In this document: piece by piece, positions 6,135-12,427 of the stretch
Layout of the letters: each line of letters opens with the position of its first letter
Numbering within the stretch: position 1 is the stretch's first letter
Assembly (NCBI GenBank): GCA_031553655.1
Contig: JAVBLG010000133.1
Coordinates: 1-15,652 of the forward strand
From: JAVBLG01 sp031553655
GTDB taxonomy: Bacteria > Desulfobacterota > Desulfovibrionia > Desulfovibrionales > Desulfovibrionaceae
Direction of reading: 5' to 3'
Length of the DNA stretch: 15,652 bases
The notes under the pieces: model-generated
Databases searched by the model: none
The model's input: only the letters and a program-made list of their open reading frames with translations
Told to the model about the DNA's origin: nothing
Made by a program: the position numbers and the translations under genes

Positions 6135-6689
6135 ATGCCCGCTTATCTTGAAGAACACCTCGGCCGCCGTATTCCGACCAGGGATCTTGCCGCGTGGCTT
6201 CAGCTTGACGTTGATTCCTTAAGACGGCACTATGAATCCTTCGGTGGGATACGGCCCATTCCCGGAGGGAAAATTCTGTTCTTTGAGCGCAACGTGGTGG
6301 ACGCCCTGAGAGGTACATACCATGCCATCGAAGATCATGAAAGACGGGCGTGTCCGTTGGAAAGGCAGAGTTCAGCAGAATGGACGGATCAAACAGAAAT
6401 TATTCAACAGCAAGACCGAGGCTCTCAAGTGGGAGGCGGAGGAACGGCAAAAGGACTGGACGGCGGCGACAGACACGGCCTGTTCCCTGAAAGACTGGGC
6501 GGAAAAATACCTGGATCACGCCGGAAAGTACGACAGAAAGACCTACAACGAGAAACGGCAGGCGCTGCGGGAACTGTTCGCGGCCAAAGCCGGAAAAGGC
6601 AAAGCGGCGCAACAGATTGTGAATTCGACGGCTCCGGTGACCAGCCTGACGCCGGGCAAGGTGCTGGCGGCGTTACGGGTTCAATTTGA
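6135..6689 (+). CDS. Small helix-turn-helix protein, excisionase-like (frame stays open into the integrase gene)
   Basis: The first 60-65 residues look like a compact winged helix-turn-helix of the excisionase/MerR kind: RIPTRDLAAWLQLDVDSLRR, a turn, then a wing around PIPGGKILFFERNVVDAL. Such proteins set the direction of integrase action and can repress the element's promoters. AAGG seven bases before ATG 6135 supports the start. From about residue 66 the frame runs inside the integrase gene and becomes Gly/Arg/Gln-rich, typical of a wrong frame. So either the product really has a 120-aa low-complexity tail or an ancestral stop was lost. The gene leads directly into the integrase and probably shares its mRNA. 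Confidence 0.6.
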   Translation: MPAYLEEHLGRRIPTRDLAAWLQLDVDSLRRHYESFGGIRPIPGGKILFFERNVVDALRGTYHAIEDHERRACPLERQSSAEWTDQTEIIQQQDRGSQVGGGGTAKGLDGGDRHGLFPERLGGKIPGSRRKVRQKDLQRETAGAAGTVRGQSRKRQSGATDCEFDGSGDQPDAGQGAGGVTGSI

Positions 6690-7542
6690 AACCCGTAGCG
6701 GCAACGCGGCCAACAAGGACAGGAAAAATCTTGTCGCCGCATGGAATTGGGGAATTCGGTATCTGGGCTTGCCCACGCCGAATCCCTGCCAGGTGGAAAA
6801 ATTCCCTGAAAAACGGCATCCGCGCTATGTGCCGGGCGAAGCCGATTTCTGGGCGGCATACCATCAAACCGGCGGCCAGGATCGAATCATGTTGCTGGCC
6901 TATTTGCACCTCGGAGCAAGGCGGTCGGAAATATTCCGTCTCATGTGGGAGGATGTGGACTTCGACAACAACCGGATTCGCCTGTTTACGCGCAAACGCC
7001 GGGATGGAACACTGGAATATGATTGGCTACCCATGACCGGTGAACTTCGGGAAGCATTGCGTTGGTGGAAGGAGAACCGCACTTTCCCGGAAAGCCCACA
7101 CGTTTTCCTGAGCGAGGCGGAGGGCGGCTTTTGCCGGGAGCAATATGGCAAGCCTTTTAAAGAGCGCATGCACTTTATGCAGGCGCTTTGTGGACGGGCG
7201 GAGGTAAAACCCTTCGGGTTCCACTCCATCAGGCATTTGACGGCGTCAATCCTCTACAAAATGGGAGAACCAGTCAGCGTAATCCAGGCGATACTCAGGC
7301 ACAAATCGCCGAACACAACGGCGATATATCTGCGGTCGCTGGGCCTGGAAGAAACACGAGGCGCGCTCGAAAACCTGTCCGCCCGCTTCTCCGGGAACGG
7401 TTCAGACCACGGCGATGGTTTCACCAAGGTGCTGCCATTCAAAAAGGAAGATAAAAAAGCCAATAAAACGGCAATTGAAACGACAGATAAAATTGACGCA
7501 GTGATCATCCGAAGGGCGGCGTCCAAACAGAAAAGCGCGTAG
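6322..7542 (+). CDS. int: Tyrosine recombinase (phage-type site-specific integrase)
   Basis: The enzyme catalyses insertion and excision of the element. The catalytic set is complete: Arg200 in GARRSEIFRL, a probable Lys225 in the beta-hairpin, His301-x2-Arg304 in HSIRHL, His327 in RHKSP and the nucleophile Tyr336 in TTAIYL. An N-terminal arm-binding-like region and a SAM-like core domain (roughly 55-150) come first. A basic tail of about 60 residues follows the nucleophile. AGAGG about nine bases before ATG 6322 supports the start, which lies inside the excisionase-like frame. The stop is 215 bases from the tRNA-Glu 3' end, as in elements that use a tRNA as attachment site. Confidence 0.93.
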   Translation: MPSKIMKDGRVRWKGRVQQNGRIKQKLFNSKTEALKWEAEERQKDWTAATDTACSLKDWAEKYLDHAGKYDRKTYNEKRQALRELFAAKAGKGKAAQQIVNSTAPVTSLTPGKVLAALRVQFETRSGNAANKDRKNLVAAWNWGIRYLGLPTPNPCQVEKFPEKRHPRYVPGEADFWAAYHQTGGQDRIMLLAYLHLGARRSEIFRLMWEDVDFDNNRIRLFTRKRRDGTLEYDWLPMTGELREALRWWKENRTFPESPHVFLSEAEGGFCREQYGKPFKERMHFMQALCGRAEVKPFGFHSIRHLTASILYKMGEPVSVIQAILRHKSPNTTAIYLRSLGLEETRGALENLSARFSGNGSDHGDGFTKVLPFKKEDKKANKTAIETTDKIDAVIIRRAASKQKSA

Positions 7543-7663
7543 AACCGCCATAAGCGCAGCAAACATCGGTCGAGAATTGAAAATGAAATAGGGAGACTGA
7601 GGCCGGAAATTGGCCGGGAATGCGTAAAAGGATTCAAAATCAAAAAAACGCGCGGAAAAATGG

Positions 7664-7684
7664 AATGCACCTTTTAAGGGCATT
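7664..7684 (+). terminator. Weak hairpin after the integrase gene
   Basis: A stem pairing AATGC-CCTT with AAGG-GCATT (one bulged A) lies 120 bases past the integrase stop and is followed by a short T-run. It could end the integrase transcript. Just after it, two direct copies of ACCGTTTCC (around 7691 and 7704) could be integrase arm sites. Confidence 0.3.
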
Positions 7685-7715
7685 TTGAAAACCGTTTCCC
7701 GAACCGTTTCCGCAT

Positions 7716-7746
7716 AAAAAAAGGGCTACACCTTTTGATGTAACCC
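7716..7746 (-). terminator. Rho-independent terminator of the tRNA operon
   Basis: On the minus strand an 8-bp stem (GGGTTACA with TGTAGCCC, one G-U pair) encloses an eight-base loop and is followed by seven Us. It starts 12 bases after the CCA end of tRNA-Glu, so it terminates the Gln-Glu tRNA transcript and also stops it from reading into the integrase gene from the opposite side. Confidence 0.8.
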
Positions 7747-7757
7747 ATTCTTTTTAC

Positions 7758-7780
7758 TGGCGTCCTCAGGGGGATTTGAA
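7758..7780 (-). other. Probable attachment site at the tRNA-Glu 3' end
   Basis: The element's integrase faces this tRNA 3' end, the standard target of tyrosine integrases. The crossover core should be identical to part of the tRNA 3' half. The second copy is not in the window, so the core length cannot be measured. The limits given are nominal. Confidence 0.35.
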
Positions 7781-7835
7781 CCCCCGTCGACGGCGTGAAA
7801 GGCCGTTGTCCTGGGCCAGGCTAGACGATGAGGAC
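7758..7835 (-). tRNA. tRNA-Glu (anticodon TTC)
   Basis: The 78-base cloverleaf includes an encoded CCA (7758-7760). Its acceptor stem is GTCCTCA with TGAGGAC. The anticodon loop CTTTCAC gives TTC. The T arm contains GGTTCAAATCC. The gene is 25 bases downstream of tRNA-Gln and is followed at once by a terminator. It is intact even though the mobile element ends here, so the element has regenerated the 3' end. Confidence 0.95.
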
Positions 7836-7860
7836 GTATTTAAACTATGCCACTTTTAAG

Positions 7861-7934
7861 TGGCTGGGCCGCAAGGATTCGAACCTTGATTGGCGGAGCC
7901 AGAACCCGCAGTCCTGCCGTTGAACGACGGCCCA
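7861..7934 (-). tRNA. tRNA-Gln (anticodon CTG)
   Basis: The 74-base cloverleaf starts TGGGCCGTCG and ends with an encoded CCA. Its anticodon stem GCGGG/TCCGC (one G-U) encloses the loop TTCTGGC, so the anticodon is CTG, reading CAG codons. The T loop is GTTCGAATC. It is the first gene of a two-tRNA transcript with tRNA-Glu. Confidence 0.95.
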
Positions 7935-7945
7935 TTGTTGAGAGA

Positions 7946-7977
7946 ATTCTTTTGCCCTCAATCGGGCCTCATGTCAA
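7946..7977 (-). promoter_or_regulatory. Possible promoter of the tRNA-Gln/tRNA-Glu transcript
   Basis: A perfect TTGACA on the minus strand (7972-7977) lies 38 bases upstream of tRNA-Gln. The -10 box is poor. CAAAAG occurs at 17-base spacing, and a better AAGAAT at 20-base spacing (7946-7951). The TTGACA is convincing by position, but the exact -10 is not. Confidence 0.4.
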
Positions 7978-8028
7978 GAATTATCTGTGCATTTAGTTAT
8001 TTTTTTCTTGTTTAGAAATAATTTCTAA

Positions 8029-9234
8029 TTATTTCGCATTATCAGACAATACGTCTTCCAGCATGTCGGCAAAGGAGAAAAGCTCGGCTTCTTCTATGTT
8101 CAGGGCCGGGAGCAGGCGCAGGGTCTGCTCGTGAGCCAGGTTACAGATGAAGCCGCGCCGGATCACTTCTTCCCACACTGCTTTGCCCGGAACAGCCAGC
8201 TCAATGCCGATCATCAAGCCTAAGCCGCGAATTTCCTTTATTTTGCCCGGAAGCTTTTTGGACATGGCTTCAATGCGGGCCGTGAATTTTTCGCCAAGAT
8301 GCTTTGCCCGCTCCGCGAGCTTGTCACGTTCCATAATTTTCAGGGAAGCCACAGCCACAGCCGAAACAACTGCCCCGCCGCCAAAGGTGCTGGCATGGCT
8401 GCCCACAGCAAAGCCTTTAGCCACTTCATCACCGGCAAGCATCGCGCCCATGGGCAGGCCGCCGGCCAAAGCTTTGGCCACAGTGATAATGTCAGGCCGC
8501 AGATCGAAATGCTGAAAAGCCCAAGGCTTTCCTGTGCGGCAAAGTCCGCACTGCACTTCATCCACGATGAACAGCACATCCTTTTTCCGGCATATTTCTT
8601 CAATTTTACGCGCATATTCGCGGGGCATGGGTCTTATTCCACCCTCGCCCTGCACTATTTCTACCAGCACACCAGCTGTTTCAGGGGTTATGGCCGCTTC
8701 CAGAGCCGCCGTGTCACCCCACTCCACCTGGCGAAAACCAGTGGGAATAGGGGCAAATCCGTCCTTGAAACGATCCTGGCCGGTGGCCGCCACTGTGGCC
8801 AAGGTTCGGCCATGGAAGCATCCGGACAGGGTTACGATGTCCCCGGCCGGACGATTTTTGCAGCGCTGCATGTAGCGCCGGGCAAGTTTTATGGCCGACT
8901 CGTTGGCTTCCGCTCCGGAATTGCAGAAAAAAGCCTTGGAAAGGTGACAGGTGCCCAGCAGACGCTCGGCAAGTTCAAGCTGCTCTTCCTGATAAAAAAG
9001 ATTGCTCACATGGGTGAACTTTTGCGCTTGCTCTAGCATGGCCGCGTTAAGCTCGTCATTGGCGTGCCCAAGCCCGGTCACCGCGATGCCGGCCAGAAGA
9101 TCCACGTATTCCTTGCCGTCGGCATCCCACAGACGTGAACCCTTGCCTCGAACCACGGCTATGGGGTAACGTCCGTAGGTGCGGCACATGAGGGCTTCTT
9201 CACGCTGTTTTATGGCTTCAAATTTTGTGGACAT
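8029..9234 (-). CDS. argD: Acetylornithine aminotransferase
   Basis: This is a PLP-dependent class III aminotransferase that makes N-acetylornithine from its semialdehyde in arginine synthesis, in the cytoplasm. Related enzymes also serve in lysine synthesis. The fold I landmarks are SGAEAN (106-111), which binds the cofactor phosphate, VDEVQCGLCRTG with Asp225, and the Schiff-base Lys254 in TVAKALAGG. The 401-aa length is normal. ATG 9234 is preceded by GGAAG at a good distance. It lies 76 bases after dut on the same strand and is probably co-transcribed with it. An ornithine or succinylornithine aminotransferase cannot be fully excluded. Confidence 0.92.
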   Translation of the reverse strand: MSTKFEAIKQREEALMCRTYGRYPIAVVRGKGSRLWDADGKEYVDLLAGIAVTGLGHANDELNAAMLEQAQKFTHVSNLFYQEEQLELAERLLGTCHLSKAFFCNSGAEANESAIKLARRYMQRCKNRPAGDIVTLSGCFHGRTLATVAATGQDRFKDGFAPIPTGFRQVEWGDTAALEAAITPETAGVLVEIVQGEGGIRPMPREYARKIEEICRKKDVLFIVDEVQCGLCRTGKPWAFQHFDLRPDIITVAKALAGGLPMGAMLAGDEVAKGFAVGSHASTFGGGAVVSAVAVASLKIMERDKLAERAKHLGEKFTARIEAMSKKLPGKIKEIRGLGLMIGIELAVPGKAVWEEVIRRGFICNLAHEQTLRLLPALNIEEAELFSFADMLEDVLSDNAK

Positions 9235-9310
9235 GGCATTCTTCCAGCTGATTAAAAGATTAAACCGTCAATCGGGCGCACCAAGCCGTCCATAATGTCC
9301 GGCAAGCCGT

Positions 9311-9787
9311 TCAACTGGCGCCGGTATGCCCGAATCCTCCTTCGCCGCGCCCAGTATGCCCCAGCTCTTCGGCAATTTCAATCACAACCGGCTCAACGCG
9401 CTGAAAAACAAGTTGGGCCACACGGTCGCCCCTTTTCACCACCCTCCTCTCTCCGGATGTATTCAACAAAAAAACAACTATTTCACCTCGATAATCGGGA
9501 TCAATCAAGCCAACGCCCTGAGCAACCGTAAGCCCCTGCACGGCCCCCAACCCGCTGCGCGAGTATACAAAACCAGCCAAATCCTGGCGGGAAGGTTCCA
9601 CGGCAATGCCCGAGGGACATTTGATTCTGGCTCCCGGTTCCACAATTATTTCCTCTTCCTCAAGGCAGGCCCGCAGGTCAAATCCGGCCGAGCCGGAAGT
9701 GCCGCGAGCTGGTCCGACGCCTTCGTCATAAATGCGGCGGGCTGTCTCATTTTGAAAACAAAGTTTTATTTTCGCGCAATCACTCAT
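9311..9787 (-). CDS. dut: Deoxyuridine 5'-triphosphate nucleotidohydrolase (dUTPase)
   Basis: This trimeric enzyme hydrolyses dUTP to dUMP and pyrophosphate, keeping uracil out of DNA and supplying dTMP synthesis. All five family motifs are visible: GSAGFDLRA, SRSGLG, the GLIDPDYRGEI nucleotide pocket, RVAQLVF and the C-terminal GRGEGGFGHTG that closes over the phosphates. The 158-aa length is normal. GGAG eight bases before ATG 9787 supports the start. It is divergent from the amino-acid transporter operon and upstream of argD. Confidence 0.95.
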   Translation of the reverse strand: MSDCAKIKLCFQNETARRIYDEGVGPARGTSGSAGFDLRACLEEEEIIVEPGARIKCPSGIAVEPSRQDLAGFVYSRSGLGAVQGLTVAQGVGLIDPDYRGEIVVFLLNTSGERRVVKRGDRVAQLVFQRVEPVVIEIAEELGHTGRGEGGFGHTGAS

Positions 9788-9825
9788 TTTTTATCTCCAT
9801 TTATAGTCTTAAAGCCATGTAGCCC

Positions 9826-9854
9826 TTGACAGAAAGGCCCCATTGCTCCATAAA
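9826..9854 (+). promoter_or_regulatory. Sigma-70-type promoter of the amino-acid transporter operon
   Basis: TTGACA (9826-9831, perfect) and CATAAA (9849-9854) are 17 bases apart. Transcription would begin near 9861, leaving a 46-base leader before the binding-protein ATG at 9907. Confidence 0.6.
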
Positions 9855-9867
9855 AAACAGGATTTTC

Positions 9868-9884
9868 GTTTGTGTATTACAAAC
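9868..9884. promoter_or_regulatory. Inverted repeat just after the predicted transcription start, possible operator
   Basis: GTTTGT (9868-9873) and ACAAAC (9879-9884) form a perfect 6-bp inverted repeat with a 5-base gap. It lies about 7-23 bases after the predicted start, where a repressor would block transcription. An RNA stem is also possible. The regulator is unknown. Confidence 0.4.
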
Positions 9885-9906
9885 CTTTTACCTTAGGAGT
9901 AAGTGC

Positions 9907-10647
9907 ATGTTCCGTTCTATTTGTCTGGCTCTGGCCATGATAATCTGCGCGGTTCCGGCGTTTGCCGCGCAAAAGACCTATATAGTGGCTTCCGATGCCA
10001 CTTGGCCGCCCATGGAATTGCTCAATGACAAAAAAGCAGTCATCGGCTATTCCACTGACTACATAAACGCCGTAGCCAAAGAAGCCAACCTTAAAATAGA
10101 AGTGCGCAACATCGCTTGGGACGGCATTTTTGCCGGACTCGCCGCCGGAACATGCGACGTAATCGCTTCGTCCGTCACCATTACCGACGAGCGTAAAAAG
10201 CAGTTCGACTTCACCACTCCCTATTATGAAGTGCATCAGGCCGTGCTTGTTCCAGCTGGAAGCAATATCAAATCTCTGGCCGAGTTGAAAGACAAAGTGG
10301 TTGGCGGGCAAATCGGCACCACCGGCATTTTTGTTATGCAGGAAGCCAAAGTCGGCGCAAAACTCAAGGAATATGAAGACATCGGCCTGGCCATGGAAGA
10401 TCTGGCCAACAAGCGCCTCGACGCCGTCATTTGCGACGACCCGGTCGCCATGTACTATGCCAACAAGAACAAGAACTTTTCCGATAAGTTCAAGCTTGCA
10501 CTGACCACCCCGGACGTGGAACACTACGGCTTTGTGGTGCAGAAGAACAAGAAAGAATTGCTTGCCGCTCTGAACAAGGGCGTGAAGGCGGTCAAGGACA
10601 AGGGCATAGAGGCCGAACTGATCAAGAAGTGGATGGGAAGCAAATAA
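9907..10647 (+). CDS. Polar amino-acid ABC transporter, periplasmic substrate-binding protein
   Basis: The product captures an amino acid in the periplasm and delivers it to the membrane permease. A Sec signal peptide (MFRSICLALAMIICAVPAFA, cleaved after AFA) is followed by the typical start of the mature protein, KTYIVASDATWPPMELLND. GLAAGTCDVIASSVTITDERK and DFTTPYYE are family hallmarks of the SBP_bac_3 domain. ATG 9907 is chosen because AGGAG lies seven bases before it and it gives the signal peptide at the N-terminus. An upstream in-frame TTG at 9826 lies in the promoter. The mature protein is about 226 aa, normal for the family. The ligand cannot be read from the sequence. Confidence 0.92.
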   Translation: MFRSICLALAMIICAVPAFAAQKTYIVASDATWPPMELLNDKKAVIGYSTDYINAVAKEANLKIEVRNIAWDGIFAGLAAGTCDVIASSVTITDERKKQFDFTTPYYEVHQAVLVPAGSNIKSLAELKDKVVGGQIGTTGIFVMQEAKVGAKLKEYEDIGLAMEDLANKRLDAVICDDPVAMYYANKNKNFSDKFKLALTTPDVEHYGFVVQKNKKELLAALNKGVKAVKDKGIEAELIKKWMGSK

Positions 10648-10779
10648 GGTTTGGCGAGAATTTTGTTCGCTGCCAGACCAAGATGCATCTCTTCCCTGTG
10701 ACAAACAGGATACCCGCGCTTTTGCTCCGCTGTTACAGAGGCAAAAGCGTGGGATTTCAAAAATACCTTCATCCCACGC
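10648..10779 (+). promoter_or_regulatory. Intergenic hairpins with two mutually exclusive pairings
   Basis: The 144 bases between the binding protein and permease hold three stems. GGTTTGGC (10648-10655) pairs with GCCAGACC (10672-10679) right after the stop. A 13-bp stem (10713-10725 with 10741-10753, one G-U) follows. The bases GCGTGGGAT (10747-10755) can instead pair perfectly with ATCCCACGC (10771-10779), just before the permease start. No T-run follows, so these are more likely mRNA-stability or translation-control elements than terminators. Binding-protein genes are often expressed above their permeases in this way. Confidence 0.5.
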
Positions 10780-10791
10780 CCGCGAGCCGCC

Positions 10792-11610
10792 ATGCTTGAA
10801 AACAATCCCCAAACCATAGCCGAGGAAGCCGGAAATATTCGCATAGTGGTGACCGACGGGGCTTCCATACCCGATCACCGCGAATGGCGTTTACTCAACG
10901 CCTGGTCCATAGCCCTGGGCGGGGCCGTAATTACTCTCATTACCTTATGTCTGGCCTGGCCACAGCCCTATCTGGACATTCTGGCCTTTCTGCCCGATGG
11001 CCTGCTGGTTACTTTTCAGGTAACCTCCCTGTCCATTTTATGCGCAATACCTCTGGGGCTGGTCACCGGACTGGGACGCATCTCACGCAACCGTTTCGTC
11101 AATTTGGTGGCTTCAACTTATGTTGAAATAATCCGCGGCATCCCCCTGCTGGTGCAAATTTTCTATATTTACTATGCACTTGCCAAATTTTTACAGGTAA
11201 GCGGCCTGCTTTCGGCGGTAATAGCCATAAGCTTCTGCTATGGCGCTTACATGGGCGAAGTTTTCCGGGCCGGCATACTGGCCATACCCAGGGGCCAGAT
11301 GGAAGCGGCCAGATCTCTGGGCTTCAACCGTTTTCAGACCATGTTCCTGGTTATTTTGCCCCAGGCCTGGCGCACCATTCTGCCTCCGGTGGGCAACGAA
11401 TGCATCGCCATGCTCAAAGATACTTCACTGGTGTCGGTAATGGCCATGCCCGACCTTATGCAACGCGGGCGCAGCTTTGCAGCCAAAACTTATCTGTATT
11501 TTGAAACCTATACCATGATTGCTCTGATCTATTTGATCATAACCCTGATACTTTCCAAGTGCGTAAGCATCATGGAAGCCCGGCTGAACTACTATGACCG
11601 TAGAAAATGA
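10792..11610 (+). CDS. Polar amino-acid ABC transporter, permease
   Basis: This is an inner-membrane permease of the HisM/GlnP family. After about 35 polar residues it has roughly six membrane segments, including WSIALGGAVITLITLCLAW, LLVTFQVTSLSILCAI and YTMIALIYLIITLIL. The cytoplasmic EAA loop that contacts the ATPase is clear: a GAYMGEVFRAGILAIPRGQM stretch and EAARSLGF. The ATG at 10792 has no good ribosome-binding site and follows a stable hairpin. A GTG near 10845 would shorten the polar N-terminus, so the start is uncertain. Its 3' end overlaps the ATPase gene by 17 bases, which implies coupled translation. Confidence 0.9.
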   Translation: MLENNPQTIAEEAGNIRIVVTDGASIPDHREWRLLNAWSIALGGAVITLITLCLAWPQPYLDILAFLPDGLLVTFQVTSLSILCAIPLGLVTGLGRISRNRFVNLVASTYVEIIRGIPLLVQIFYIYYALAKFLQVSGLLSAVIAISFCYGAYMGEVFRAGILAIPRGQMEAARSLGFNRFQTMFLVILPQAWRTILPPVGNECIAMLKDTSLVSVMAMPDLMQRGRSFAAKTYLYFETYTMIALIYLIITLILSKCVSIMEARLNYYDRRK

Positions 11611-12343
11611 ACCATATCCGATCATAAGCATCAGAAACGTCTGGAAGTACTTCGATGAACTTCCGGCCTTGCAGGACGTTTCGCTGGACATTTACCCCGG
11701 CGAGCGCGTGGTGATAATCGGGCCATCCGGCTCGGGCAAGTCAACGCTGCTGCGCTCGGTAAACCGGCTGGAAGAGATTGCCAACGGCATTATCATGGTT
11801 GAAGGGCTTGATGTTAATTCCAAAGAGCACGACATCAACAAGATTCGCCAGAACTTGGGCATGGTTTTTCAGCAATTCAACCTATTTCCTCATAAAACAG
11901 TACTGCAGAATCTCACCATGGCCCCCATCAGGCTCAAAGGCTTGACCAGAGAAGTGGCTGAAGAGCGCGCCCTGTCCTTGCTGAAAAAAGTTGGCATAAG
12001 CGACAAGGCCAACGTTTTTCCGGCCCTGCTTTCCGGCGGCCAGCAGCAGCGCGTGGCCATAGCCAGAGCGTTGGCCATGCAGCCCAACATCATGCTCTTT
12101 GATGAGCCAACTTCGGCTCTCGACCCGGAAATGGTGGGGGAAGTTCTGGATGTTATGGTAAACTTGGCTCAAGAAGGCATGACCATGATGGTGGTTACCC
12201 ATGAAATGGGTTTTGCCCGCGAAGTCGCTGATCGGGTTATTTTTATGGATAAGGGGCAGATTGTTGAAGAGGGTACTCCCGACGAACTTTTCAATCATCC
12301 CAAGCATATCAGGTTGCAGCAATTCTTGAAACAAATTTTGTAA
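11594..12343 (+). CDS. Polar amino-acid ABC transporter, ATP-binding protein
   Basis: This ATPase of the GlnQ/HisP type powers the importer. All nucleotide-binding motifs are intact: Walker A GPSGSGKST (43-51), Q-loop VFQQFNLFPH, signature LSGGQQQRVAIARAL, Walker B IMLFDEPTSALDPE and the switch histidine in VTHEMGF. The 249-aa length is standard. It overlaps the permease gene by 17 bases, and a hairpin follows four bases after its stop. Confidence 0.95.
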   Translation: MTVENEPYPIISIRNVWKYFDELPALQDVSLDIYPGERVVIIGPSGSGKSTLLRSVNRLEEIANGIIMVEGLDVNSKEHDINKIRQNLGMVFQQFNLFPHKTVLQNLTMAPIRLKGLTREVAEERALSLLKKVGISDKANVFPALLSGGQQQRVAIARALAMQPNIMLFDEPTSALDPEMVGEVLDVMVNLAQEGMTMMVVTHEMGFAREVADRVIFMDKGQIVEEGTPDELFNHPKHIRLQQFLKQIL

Positions 12344-12346
12344 GAT

Positions 12347-12370
12347 GTCGGCGGGCAAAGCCCGACCGAC
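12347..12370 (+). terminator. Hairpin after the transporter operon
   Basis: GTCGG-CGGGC pairs with GCCCG-A-CCGAC (10 bp, one bulged A, AAA loop) just after the ATPase stop. There is no T-run, so termination would be partial. The next 57 bases hold further short repeats (GCTCGCTACC then GCTCGCGACTACC) and lead straight into mnmA, which has no obvious promoter of its own. Confidence 0.35.
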
Positions 12371-12427
12371 GCGGCTTGACGGCTCAAAGGCTCGCTACCG
12401 CTCGCGACTACCGTCGGCTTTAAGGAA

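Larger units (their letters stand above)
1..7757. mobile_element. Integrative mobilizable element, right-hand part (left end outside the window)
   Basis: This region joins a tyrosine integrase, a small excisionase-like gene, a ColE1-type transfer origin, mobC, the mobA relaxase and cargo genes. It abuts the 3' end of a tRNA-Glu gene. I see no type IV secretion genes and no recognisable replication initiator, so it would depend on a helper conjugation system and on chromosomal integration. The right boundary should lie in or just left of the tRNA-Glu 3' end (7758 and rightwards). No copy of the tRNA 3' end is visible on the left, so the left attachment site is presumably before base 1. The element class is inferred from gene content. 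The boundary is not demonstrated. Confidence 0.75.

Noticed and set aside
9877..10878. Long minus-strand open frame opposite the amino-acid binding protein
   Set aside because: It lies antisense to a clearly real gene with signal peptide and family motifs, and its translation has no recognisable domain.
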